Assembly (NCBI GenBank): GCA_963930655.1
Contig: OZ005612.1
Span: 16,187,001-16,251,000 of the forward strand
Direction: 5' to 3'
Length of the DNA stretch: 64,000 nucleotides
Origin: Myrica gale
Lineage: Eukaryota > Streptophyta > Magnoliopsida > Fagales > Myricaceae
The notes beneath the pieces were generated by a model. It was given only the letters and a program-made list of their open reading frames with translations, did no database searches and had not been told where the DNA came from. Within the stretch, counting starts at the first letter, position 1. Each line of letters begins with the position of its first letter. Of this stretch, positions 38,622 to 48,662 are shown in pieces. The position numbers were made by a program, and so were the translations under genes.

Positions 38622-39600
38622 TTGACCTTGTTATCAGCATTAATCCTTATCTATGTTCGACCTTTAAAGGAGAGCTTCCAAGATGTGTATACCAATGCAA
38701 AGTTCAAGGAAGTTCAAGGGGAGTTTCGGAAAGTTATGCAATGTAATCATTCTTGTCTTAAAGTAGAAGGTGCAATTTCTACTTACGAAGTGATTCAACT
38801 AGGGGTTGTAACAAAAATATAAATGAAAAATCCTATTGTCTTTACTACAATGATGAAGAAGGAGAGGTGAAGTGCACCTGTGCGTTGTTTGAAACGAGAG
38901 GTATCTTATGTTGTCATGCCATTTCTATGTTGCTATCAAAGAAAGTTGTAAAGTTTCCATGTAAATATTATCTTGCAAGATGGAGGAAGGACATAAGGCA
39001 ACATTACACTTTTATTAAAAGTAGCTACGATGCTTTTCACGGTGACCCTACTGACGAAAGATATGACCTCCTGTGCAAAAAGTTTAATGAATTAGCGTCG
39101 GTGGCATCAATGGACGTGGACAGATACGAAAAGGTGATGAGAAATATTGAGCGGTTGCTAAATGAATTTCATGCACTTCAGCCAAGTAGTGACTCCCACC
39201 AACTTGCTGTTGCAATTGCATCTTCTGGCTGTCAGCAGTCAATTCAAAGTAATGATGTTTCAGGGACGCAAAGTAATATGGTCCTGAGTCCTGTTAAGGT
39301 TACAAGGAAAGGGAGACCAAAGTCATCAAGAATGGTGTCTGTAGTGGAAAAAGCGGTGAAGAAGTCACAACGAAAATGGTCAAATCCAGCGATTGAGAAC
39401 GAAGCCGAACCAAGTAGCCAAAAAAAAGGTTGCAAACACAATTTTATGTCCATTGTTTTCTCTTGCGTTTGGCTGGACAATCATTTACCTAACGATGAGT
39501 TTTGTTTTGTAGGGCTTAAAAGCAACGCAAGAACAATCAAACGCTACTCAAGTCCCAAGGCCACTATGTGTTCTTGAAAATGAGTCGGGTCGTGGTACGA
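38622..39600 (+). pseudogene. FAR1-related (FRS) / MULE-transposase-like fragment with SWIM zinc finger
   Basis: FRS proteins are transcription factors domesticated from Mutator-type transposases. One frame (to the stop at 38820) carries SFQDVYTNAKFKEVQGEF and EGAISTYEV, the region before the SWIM finger. The next part continues in another frame: CLYYNDEEGEVKCTCALFET, RGILCCHAISMLLSKK (CxCxnCxH SWIM motif) and PCKYYLARWRKDIRQHYTFI. The two frames overlap with a stop and a frame shift near 38,820, so the copy is broken. The FAR1 DNA-binding and MULE catalytic domains are missing upstream. A variable tail (VKVTRKGRPKSSRM) resembles FRS C-termini. It may be a captured host FRS gene or the remains of the element's own transposase. 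Confidence 0.75.
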
Positions 39601-39703
39601 TTACTCAGGTACATACATAAATCCCTTTAAAGACAACCGTAACACTTCATTTGTCCTTCCTTTAAATTATTTTCCAACGTTGGTTGTCTCATGTGTGTAT
39701 TAG

Positions 39704-40120
39704 GTTGTGGTGTCAGTTGATGTAACAATGGAGTTGGCAAACTTGGTACTTCAAAAGAATTTTGAAAATGATTTCAATGTAGCCCTCCAAAGCAATGATA
39801 TGTCCATTGTATCCTGGTTTCTCTCAACGGTAAATTTTTCTCATTTAATATTTTCCACAAACATATATGTTGATGGCTTACGCATTCATTTACCTTTAAC
39901 TCGCTATTTGTATCAAGGTTGATCTACGGTGGGTGGTATCGTTAGTTCCTCTCCCTGTGAGTCAAAGAGTACTATTGAACCTCCTATGACAGTTAGCCTG
40001 TGATCTGAGGAACAACTCACCACAAAAACTCGATTGGATGACTGTCGCGGTCAATTCCATTATTCCAACCGACCCGGGAATTGTAATGCATGCCAAGGCA
40101 ACCCTTTTTTCAAGTTTATG
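39704..40120 (+). pseudogene. Captured C-terminal fragment of VARICOSE / EDC4 (mRNA-decapping scaffold)
   Basis: Similar to the C-terminal domain of VARICOSE/Enhancer of mRNA-decapping 4. Exon 39704-39829 gives VVSVDVTMELANLVLQKNFE and VALQSNDMSIVSWFLSTV. After an intron (GT at 39830, AG before 39919) the match continues as VDLRWVVSLVPLPVSQRVLL, then QLACDLRNNSPQKLDWMT and IIPTDPG. An in-frame TGA at about 39,987 stands where VARICOSE has Gln in LLQQLACD. Similarity ends near 40,115 and unrelated sequence follows. Because the intron is still present, the copy arose at DNA level, not by reverse transcription. The upstream nine-tenths of VARICOSE is absent. Confidence 0.8.
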
Positions 40121-42125
40121 CTCTACTCAACCATCATTCCACATCGCGTACAATTACTACGGGCGAGATGTCAAGTATTCGACTTTTGTTGCATGCCATC
40201 AATTCTATGCTCATGGTGCTTGGTTGACTGATGACGTACTCTTCAAAATAGTACGTTTGTACTTTACTCATTGGACGTGTATTTGGTATTATAGTATATG
40301 GAGATTGACATATAAGCAACCTTTAAGGAAAGCTTACGACAGTGAACTGGCCAATTCTCTGGCCGTTCAGCTCATGGGTGACTGGTTCATTTTATCCAGT
40401 CCTGATTTTATATGCAGTTGTTAGGAGATACGAACCTCAAATAGGATGATATTGGTTGTTTGTTTGAATGTTAGTCAAGGCATGTTAGCATTTCTTGCTA
40501 GAGAGAATCTTATCTAAAGGCATGCTTGATTATTAGGCTGTAATACTACTAATCAATCGGAGAGAATATTGGTGTTGTTTGTCTATTGTCACTCCCAGAT
40601 GTCTAGCGTCATAAAGCTTTAGTATATGCCTATATATTAGTGATGTGTGCTAATAACTAAGAAGGCTTAGCCTTCTTATGCCCGCCCTATAGTTGTTGCT
40701 AACTATTTTGAATTAAGAATCAAAACAAGTTTTGTTTGACTTTTTTTTCGAGTTTGTTGTGCAAGTTGAGTTAATTTGGTGAAATGAGTGTGTAAATATT
40801 GATGGATGGCACACTACCATTGGAATCATTGTCTAAACTATGCAGTTATTGAATCAGCTTAATAAAATTGAATTAGGTATTTACTGATAGTCTGTCATCT
40901 AGAAAATGATAGTGCGAAGGAAATGAAGAGTAATGAGATTCATGTTTGAATGAATATGCAGGCAACTGAACTGCGAATGCATGTCGGTGGAGATAGTGGT
41001 CGTTGTTGGTTGACTATAATATTGTCTAGCTTGCCTTATGCAATCAATGGACAATGAGTTTGATTTTTCACAACTTGAAATTCTCTTGGCTAGTTATTGT
41101 TGGTCATAACAGTTTGTTGTATACTGTTTGTTTGTTGTATACAGCTTGTCGTAGAAGCAGTTACAGATACTTTATAGTCATTTTTTTCCCTGGCAAAGTA
41201 ACACTGGTGTAAGCTCGACATGTAATAACAACCGAATGCTTCATGCGTGCTTAATTACATCACAACTCGATGCTAAACGGGTTTACAGTCGTTTCAGAAA
41301 GCAGTAACACGTTGCTATTATCATGAACACACAACATGTTTCTCAAAGGCCGGGAGGCAAGTTTGCAAGGGCATCATAAGGGGAAAATTTCTTACGCTTT
41401 CTTGTCACCACTTACTGGGGCTTGAAAAAGTGGATCTCTAGTCCCATTGTCGCTATGTCCTATCCTTTTTCCTTTTTGAGAGAACATCAATAGGAAGTTC
41501 AATATGCTCTGATCAGCTTGTTGATGAAATCTCCACCTGATTTGTAAAGGTATGAGACCTATGTATGGGGACCTCCCTGTGTTCTTGTTCATATCAATAC
41601 AAAAAATCACTTACCCAAAAAAAAATGTCGAGTACATACAAATGGAAAGGAAAAAAAAGACCTTACAACTTCTAACTATTTGCATTACTAATTTTGCAAC
41701 TCACTGTACCGTAAAAAAAGATAGATTAACAGCACTCAATTCAAAATGATAACACTGCTTTACATTCATGGAAGATAAATTCAAGAGAAATAATGAAAGA
41801 AAGCTCAAACCCACGAAACTTGCAAGGAATATATCTATCAGCAACTCCAAAAGTATATCCCACTGCAAAGCTCACCACTGCAAACAATACCCAAAGATTG
41901 CAAGACATATATCGAGCCCTCTAAGTCTCCACAAATCAACTCTACTAGATAGCACCTATATGGTTCAAGAAGACATATTTTGACAGAAAAAGTATTGCAA
42001 CGATTCACAAAGTCAAGGTTTGTCCACATAATTTAATTTTATATAGACCTTATCCTGCCATAACAGCTTACAGATACAAAAGTGGGAGGGTAATCTACAT
42101 TCGTCCTAAACCTTGAAATTACATA

Positions 42126-42618
42126 TTAAGATGAGGACGAGAGTTTGGTTTTCTCTGCCAAACCAAAGGCAGCTAATCCCAACACCAGTTCCTCCCTCAT
42201 CCTCTCCAACTCAGGATCCCTCTTGAGAATATGGTTTTCCGCCCTGAGCATATGGTTCTCCCCTCTGAGCCTTTGTAGCTCATCATCCTTCATCTTCAAC
42301 TCGGATAGCAGCCGCTGTATCTTGCGGTTCAATAGGGGACATATTCGGTCAAGTCCCGCTTCGACGTCTCAAGATCTATCCACTCGAAAAAATCACAAGG
42401 CGTTGTCCCCTACATAAGACAAATGGACAGATTGTGACATCATCAATTGACATTTAAGCAAAGTAGGCAAAATGTTTAATATAAGTGCAGATTCACCATT
42501 TACTCACCGAATGGTGGGCATCTAGCCCGCATGCAAAATACCGTCGACCGAGATTTTGCGCTGTCCACAAAGTCCTTTCTTGGACTGGGAGCTTGCATCC
42601 ACACTGTCGTGGTGCCAT
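42126..42618 (-). pseudogene. GRF-type zinc-finger protein, frameshifted
   Basis: Two exons on the minus strand. 42508-42618 encodes MAPRQCGCKLPVQERTLWTA and NLGRRYFACGLDAHHS. 42126-42409 continues with CDFFEWIDLETSKRDLTEYV and, after a one-base frame change at the C-run near 42,337, LLNRKIQRLLSELKMKDDEL and a coiled coil. GRF fingers (C-x-C .. GRRYFAC .. C-x-F-F-E-W) bind nucleic acid and are frequent in plant transposon-associated proteins. Without the frame change the protein stops right after EYVPY. The frameshift could be a sequencing error in a C-run. Located inside the Mutator-like element. Confidence 0.62.
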
Positions 42619-44376
42619 AGAGTCAAGTCCAGCTTGGAAAATATTTTATTTACCTGCAATACATCATCAATAAAGAAAAACCACATTTAGGAAAATTGAA
42701 TGAAAAAGACAAATCCACGTCAAGCTATACGAATTGATTTACCTCCTATACAAATGAAAAGAACGAACAATCTATTGAAAATGAAAATGCACCTATTTTA
42801 GTGGACCATAATAGACTGAGCTACTTCTTTAACCAAACTTCAATATCCCGCCCAAATCATATTCATCACAATCTTGATCCTTCTTTCCTTCTTTTTACTT
42901 AAGTGATGAAAAAACAATAATCTCCACAAATTGAATATATTCTAACAAGTTCCTGACAGGAAATTGACTATAACAACGGATTTGACTCTTGAAAGGCGGA
43001 AGCAATATGAAAGGAATAATTTAGAATACTAATTTAACTCTTGGCATCTTAACTGTGAAGATAGCTAAAGAAGAAGAACCTAATAGCAACAAAACTTAGT
43101 CAGGTGCAGAAGTTACCAGTCCAATTTCGAATTGACATCTAAGGAAAAGGTTGATTCAATAGGTGTCATAGCCTCTTCAGCAGTCTGAGTAAAAAGAAAA
43201 ACGAAACAAGAAGAGTGACTTCAAAATCCTGACCGCAAGTAATATCCACGGTCTGGGCCAAATAAAAAAGGCACTATGTAGGGACAACAAACCAAAACCC
43301 ATTTGGAGAAGAGCATAATGATTCACTTTGAAGAACCAGAAACACAAACCCATTTCCTCAGATGCATCTCAGAATTTTCCTTTTTCTTTTGAAAAATTAA
43401 AAGGAATTTCTAAAAGAGTGGTAAAATTTTCCTTTTACATTTTCAATAGTTTGTTTGTTCTTTCTCTGTGACTTTGAGTGAATAATCACCCATTTGGTAA
43501 CCAAAATACTGACCAAATGATAAAGAAAGACAATGCAGAAATAATCGTCAGATATAAACAGGAATTACCAAAACCTAAGATATCCTAACAAAAGAACACA
43601 GCTCAAAAACACTCAATCTTGAATAGCATGGGCACATACAAACACAATTCGTACATAGGAAACATAAACTTCCTCTTAGATCGAAATTAAGGAAATAATG
43701 AGTGCATATTTAACATGTATGTTAATACTTTACAAAAGAAACGAAAGATGACATTATGCAAATGTCTTCATACTCTGAAAACAAGTCGTGCTTTCAGAAC
43801 GAATCTCAATTCTCAGGCTGTTTTGAGTTCGGCCCTAGGAAAGATACAAAACTTCAGCTTGACTCAAGCTCAACTCGATCTCGCAAGCATAAGCTTGAGG
43901 TCCTCTTGTTCGACATTTCCTAGATCTCAAGAGTGGGTCGTCAAGCTCGAATTGACACCACGACACCTTTGAATAGGAAAGAATTCCCAACTTGACTTCA
44001 CTCAACCATCAAGGTAAGTAACAAAAGAAATGTGAAATAAAAGAAAGAACTTTACATCTAAACCACAGTCCAATAACTCAAAAACAAGAATTTTTTTTTG
44101 AAGATCTTACCCGGATCGGCAAGGTCATGACAGAACAAAAACAACAATTTTTTTTTGCATTTGTCCAACTGAATATCCTCAATTCACAGAATAGAAAGTA
44201 GAGATCAAAACAATCGAAGATTAACCAAACACTCAATTTTACACAGACCAGAGTAAAATTACAATCCAAAATTTCCCATGATTTGTCACCCATTGAACAA
44301 AAACCAAAAGAAACAAAATTACACAACCCCTCCATATACCCACTCCCGACCGCCCCAAAAAAAAATCGAAATTTTA

Positions 44377-44519
44377 CCAGCACAAGTCCTCTCCTTCATG
44401 AGCTTGTAGATGAGCATAGAGATTCCGATGGAGTGGACGGCCTCTAGGGCGACGCCTGGGATTGGTAAGCTCTTGGGGATTTCGTGTCTGAAAAGAGAAG
44501 AAGTGCTGGCCCCGGACAT
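44377..44519 (-). pseudogene. Captured exon of an ERD2-like (ER-lumen retention receptor family) gene
   Basis: On the minus strand an ATG at 44519 opens a frame. Its second half, EAVHSIGISMLIYKLMKERT-CAG, matches the family motif EAVHSIGISVLIYKLTKEKTCAG of plant ERD2-like receptors. The match stops exactly at a GT donor (44376) where the family also has an exon boundary. The first 25 codons do not match the family. No downstream exons (LSLKSQ...) were found. The fragment directly abuts the right terminal inverted repeat, the usual place for captured DNA in Pack-MULEs. Confidence 0.7.
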
Positions 44520-44526
44520 TTTGAAA

Positions 44527-44647
44527 TGTTTGTTTTAATTCGGTTTAAAACTAAAAGGGAAAAAATGGGAGAACTGGTGCACAGGAAAAGTGCTGGGCTC
44601 CGCTCCACATCAGCCAGCGGGTCGCGGGCGGGATGCCCAGCATTTCC
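44527..44647 (-). repeat. Right terminal inverted repeat of the Mutator-like element
   Basis: Inverse copy of 37095-37214. Outer end GGATGCCCAGCATTTCC (44631-44647), followed by nine Ts. Confidence 0.75.
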
Positions 44648-45854
44648 TTTTTTTTTACGTAGTCTGCGAGCCATATAATCATCCTCGAATTACGTGAAAA
44701 GTCCCTTCTATGGATGCACAGGCCATCGCCTAGCCCTCGGTAAAAAAAAAACACAACGCATTTATCTGTGCTAGCACTATGGCCTATGATTTCAAAAGCA
44801 CCTCGTCCGTGTCCCTGTCAGCACAGGCGGATCTAGCCTGGGGCGGTGGGGGGCGGCCGCCCCCCATCGCCTGAATAGGTGTGAAGAAATTTTTTTTTAT
44901 ATGGGCCGCCCCCCTTTAAAGCAGACCCAGCCTCCCCTTGAAGCCCAGGCCCTGGCGCCCACCATACATATATAACATATTTGTTAGTAGATCTGTAGGA
45001 CCTTATCTTTTATTGGGCTTGCTTTGAGCCTTGGTCTTTTATATACATATATATAGGGCCCATATTTTGGAGAAATAACATATTTGTTAGTTAGTTTCAT
45101 GAAGGGAGGTGGAGGTCCGGAGGACGACTTGGACTCATATAGTTTCTTCCCTGCTTCTTCCACTTTACTTCTTTCTTTCTTTCTCTACGTCTTCCACTTT
45201 ACTTCGATAACACAAATATATGACTTATAAATCCATAGCAGCAGGAAAAAAAATAGACCACAGCTTTGTGATGCACGTCAGATGTACCCTGGCTGGGTAG
45301 TCGTTAGACAGGTTCTAGCCTAACAAAGCACGTGATTTTTGTAGGTAATTAAACATATCCTTTAATTTAGGGGGGAAAAAAGAAAACATATCCTTTAATT
45401 TATATACTTATATCATGTGTGCCCTCGGCCCTCTCTTCCTCAGTCAACTCCAACCTTGACTCAAACATGCCAGTTCGGCTTGGGTTGGTGTACAAAAAGA
45501 TAAGATATTTTATTTTTAAGGCTTAATGCATTAAACGTCTCTATGGTTTCAAGTTGTAACAATTTAGTCCCTGTTGCTTAAAAGTTAAACGAATTGTCTC
45601 CAACATTGGACTCCAAGGACTATAACTTTAAACCGCTGAGGTCTAAATTATTACAACATGAAACCACAAGGATGTTTAATGCAATTAACCTTATTTTTAC
45701 TTTCTTTCCGATTGATGTTAAGAATTGATCAAGTTACTAATTACATTACAAAAAAAGATAGCGTGCGTGCATCAAATATCGAACATTATTTTCAAACTAT
45801 TGATAATGAAATTATTTTGCAACGTTATCAGAAGATGCAGTCGCGTAGAATTCT

Positions 45855-46410
45855 ATTGCCACCTCTAAGTATCAACAAATAGTACGGTACGTGTATCTTA
45901 ATATTTTTAGTGTTTTTAGTCCTTAATTATTTTCTTATATATCTATTTGTTGTTCCAGGATCCGAAGTTGTTCTTTTTGTTCATCCTTTAGATGCTTTTG
46001 AGGTAAGCTTTTCATTTTTGAAATTAAAACTTCAAATACCTGTTGTTATATATTTAATTTTCATATTGAATATTTGTACTATGATTGTCTTGTTTCTATT
46101 GGAAGCTCCCACCATAAATGATGAATTACTGAAAACCCAGATAGCAATCTAATTCCAGCAGCTTGCATTGGTGGTAAATGTCTACACTTTATCTTAATTT
46201 AAATTTGAGCTTTTACTTTTCCTTGTTTGTGAGCTGAAATATGGCTCTTATTTGTTAATATAATTATGACATTATCCCTTCAATTTTAATATCATAATAT
46301 GTAGATGATTCTTTAGTTGGTGCAATTATTTGAACTCAAGTCAATGTTGTCTTTCCTTTAAAACTTTGCCCCCCTTCCCCGAGAATCTTGGCTGACTCTC
46401 CGGCAGCAGC
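45855..46410. mobile_element. hAT-like element remnant sharing sequence with 56,280-56,462
   Basis: Shares the segment TTGCCACCTCTAAGTATCAA ... ATATTTTTAGTGTTTTTAGTCC with 56,280-56,346, in the same orientation. It ends with CCCCCTTCCCCGAGAATCTTGGCTG, the kind of sequence found near hAT termini. No transposase domain could be identified. Confidence 0.35.
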
Positions 46411-46779
46411 AGCCTGAATCCTATAAGGATACAGCTTAAAAACCACTGGGTACTAATTGACTGTTCTTACTGAAGGGACAAGTAGGCGCTCTTTTCTCGG
46501 CAGTTCGTTTGTGCAGTATTTGCAGTCTACTGAATCTGAGAGGCAAATAAGCTTTTCAGGTTCGAAGTATGAGTACCGAGGGAGCAAAAGAGCCAAAGAA
46601 GTACAGGTCCTTCACCTGTTCATTGCAGATAAGTTAACCGGTGCTGTTTCTTTTAATTCTGATACTGTAACTGGTCATTTAGGCAAAGCCCATACAGAAC
46701 GGAACCGAGATTCACAGCAGTCAGCAACACGGAAGGAACGGTCACTCGTTCATCATTGCGCGCGTCTATTTTTATCTCA

Positions 46780-46786
<7 letters not shown>

Positions 46787-46815
<29 letters not shown>
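46787..46815. repeat. (TA)n microsatellite
   Basis: About 14 TA units. Confidence 0.95.
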
Positions 46816-46819
<4 letters not shown>

Positions 46820-47178
46820 ACCAAAACGTAGGGTAAAACTTAAAAGAGTACGGCTAGAGAGAGACGTTAGCTATCATGATCACGATCACGGTGATTACAA
46901 TGAACAGGAAATGTGTCTTCACTATCCACGTGGGCGCCGTATGTTCACGTGACCTAACAGGAGCAACAGTAAATGCACTTTGATATTTTTATACAATATA
47001 TTTTTATCTGCAAAATATATTATCCGCTTGTTTTAGACAAGAATATCTTGTTCAATAGGTGCCGCCAATCCTGACAGAACAATCTGTTTAGGCCCTAAAA
47101 ATCCGAAGATCTGCAGGCCCATGAGAGAAATTCCTTCTTGTAGTATAGTGTCTTTGGCCCAATGGGCTCCACTGCTGT

Positions 47179-48662
47179 TCAATTACGCTTCACCAGCCCA
47201 ATCAAGATGCCAGCTGCAATTTCATTACTCCTATCTTTACAGTTGTTGAATTCCCTTCTCACAAGGTTCTCAAGGGAACTGCCCGTTTTAGCTGCAAAAG
47301 CCTCGTTAATGTCTTTGATATCTATCTCGGACCTAGTAATCACTGTTCGAATCAAAATCTCTCGAGCGTCAGCACTCCTCATCCGCAGTTGCTTAGCAAA
47401 GAACTTTTCAGGATTTCGCATGCATCGAACAACGATTCGGACTTCTATTCCGAATTGCCCGCATTTGCTTTGCTGCATTGACTTGGAGAATTCGTGGCCG
47501 TAGAGCTGTTTGTAGGAGACCAGGATGGCTTTGACTTGGCCAGTGTTCCGTTGACTTAAAACCGAAATGATGGTCTTCTGGTCCACAGTTCTCCCACTTC
47601 CCACAGCTTCATACAGACTCTTGGCATCGCACATAGCCCTGCTCATGTCCACTTTCCCACCATAGTTGCGACACGACTTCAGAACTGCCAACAAAATCTA
47701 AGAAATGTATACCAAGAAGTTCAAAAGATAGGATTTGGAATTTTTTTTAAAAAAAATTGGAGTTTCGTCTCAAAGACGCAAGCGGTTACGCACCTCTTTG
47801 AATCCCCCACTGATTTTGTTCGTGACATCTTGTTCGACATCAGAGTTGTATTTTGAGCGATAGGTCTGCTTAATGCAGTGCAGCTCCGAAGAAGGTCGGG
47901 TGCAAGCAATCTCAATGAGAGTGCTAAGATTCACGCTCCCTCCAAACAGCGAATTCCTCATCATTTCAGCATCACGCTCTTGCGGATCAATCATGCGAAG
48001 ATAAGCTGCCCTCTGTATATGCAAACATATTTTCAACATTGGAGTTATAGTAGTGTAGAAAGGAAGGCAATCCCTCCAAATGGTCAAAGTAAAGTTCCAG
48101 CCGTCCTACTGCTGGGATTGCCCGACTAATCCTGTTCGGGTTAGGTGTGGGTCTCGCCTGGGACCCACACAACTCCCTTGGTCAGGCAATCCCGACCATT
48201 GGATGGGACGGTCGGGCAATCCGGACCGTCCCAGTGTAGTAATACATCTCTAAGTAATTTGTTTTTTAAGAGAATGAAGAAAACAAAAGGAAATTTAATT
48301 TCAAGCGAGCACACTCACAGCAAATGGATTATTCCTTTGTATATCTGAAAAGAGATGAAGAACATTCTGACCATAGAGAGCAGCATAAGTTTGGCGAATG
48401 AGCTTGAACTCATGGGAACTCCTGTATATGAAGATCTCCACGAGTTTTCGGCTGTTGATTGCACCATTGCCTACAGTTCATTGGCATTAGAAAAAAAAAA
48501 CTCTCCGTACGTAACATATAGTTCGGATTAAGAGTTTTATTTGCATCCAAACACATTAAATAAAATACGAGAAAAAAATGGGAAGTTACCAGACAAGTAA
48601 TAATGAAGAATCTGGCTATCTAGTTCATATTGTTCAGTGCTTTGAAAAGAACTGCTAGCCAT
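47179..48662 (-). CDS. Divergent annexin lacking canonical calcium-binding loops
   Basis: Annexins are cytosolic proteins that bind acidic membrane lipids, normally via Ca2+. Four exons join in phase on the minus strand: 48590-48662, 48319-48470, 47794-48012 and 47179-47697, giving 320 residues, the standard four-repeat length. Repeat landmarks are VEIFIYRSSHEFKLIRQTY (repeat 1), IEIACTRPSSELHCIKQTYR (2), ISVLSQRNTGQVKAILVSYK (3) and IRTVITRSEIDIKDINEAF (4). None of the repeats keeps a GxGT calcium loop: repeat 1 reads LSGNGAINS, 2 FGGSVNLS, 3 VGSGRTVDQ and 4 RSADARE. Gene structure and frame are intact, so this looks like a functional but Ca-independent or specialised annexin rather than a pseudogene. 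The Arabidopsis counterpart is not clear to me. Confidence 0.9.
48098..48236. mobile_element. Small GC-rich inverted-repeat element in annexin intron 2
   Basis: GGGATTGCCCGAC near 48,114 pairs with GTCGGGCAATCC near 48,211. An inner palindrome, GGGTCTCGCCTGGGACCC (48,149-48,166), could form the loop side. It is much GC-richer than the surrounding intron. No clear target duplication. Confidence 0.45.

Larger units (their letters stand above)
37095..44647. mobile_element. Mutator-like element carrying captured gene fragments (Pack-MULE candidate)
   Basis: Long terminal inverted repeats of about 120 bp lie at 37095-37214 and 44527-44647 (inverse orientation). Both read inward from GGAAATGCTGGGCATCC and share CCATTTTT(T)CCCTTTTAGTTTTA near their inner ends. 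Flanking 9-mers TTTATTTTT (37086-37094) and TTTTTTTTT (44648-44656) match at 8 of 9 positions, as expected of a 9-bp Mutator-type target duplication. Low complexity weakens that last point. The interior (7.3 kb) holds a FAR1-related SWIM-domain piece, a VARICOSE C-terminal piece, a GRF zinc-finger piece and an ERD2-like exon, all broken, on both strands. No complete MULE transposase was found, so movement would need help from another element. A coincidental pair of inverted repeat copies is the alternative. Confidence 0.7.
44657..47178. other. Intergenic region with degraded repeats
   Basis: Includes a GC-rich, transposon-terminus-like block at about 44,820-44,960 (GGGGCGGCCGCCCCCC and GGGCCGCCCCCC). 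A remnant at about 45,855-46,410 shares sequence with 56,280-56,462, and a (TA)n tract lies at 46,787-46,815. Open frames at 45658-45882 and 46457-46831 show nothing I recognise. Confidence 0.5.
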
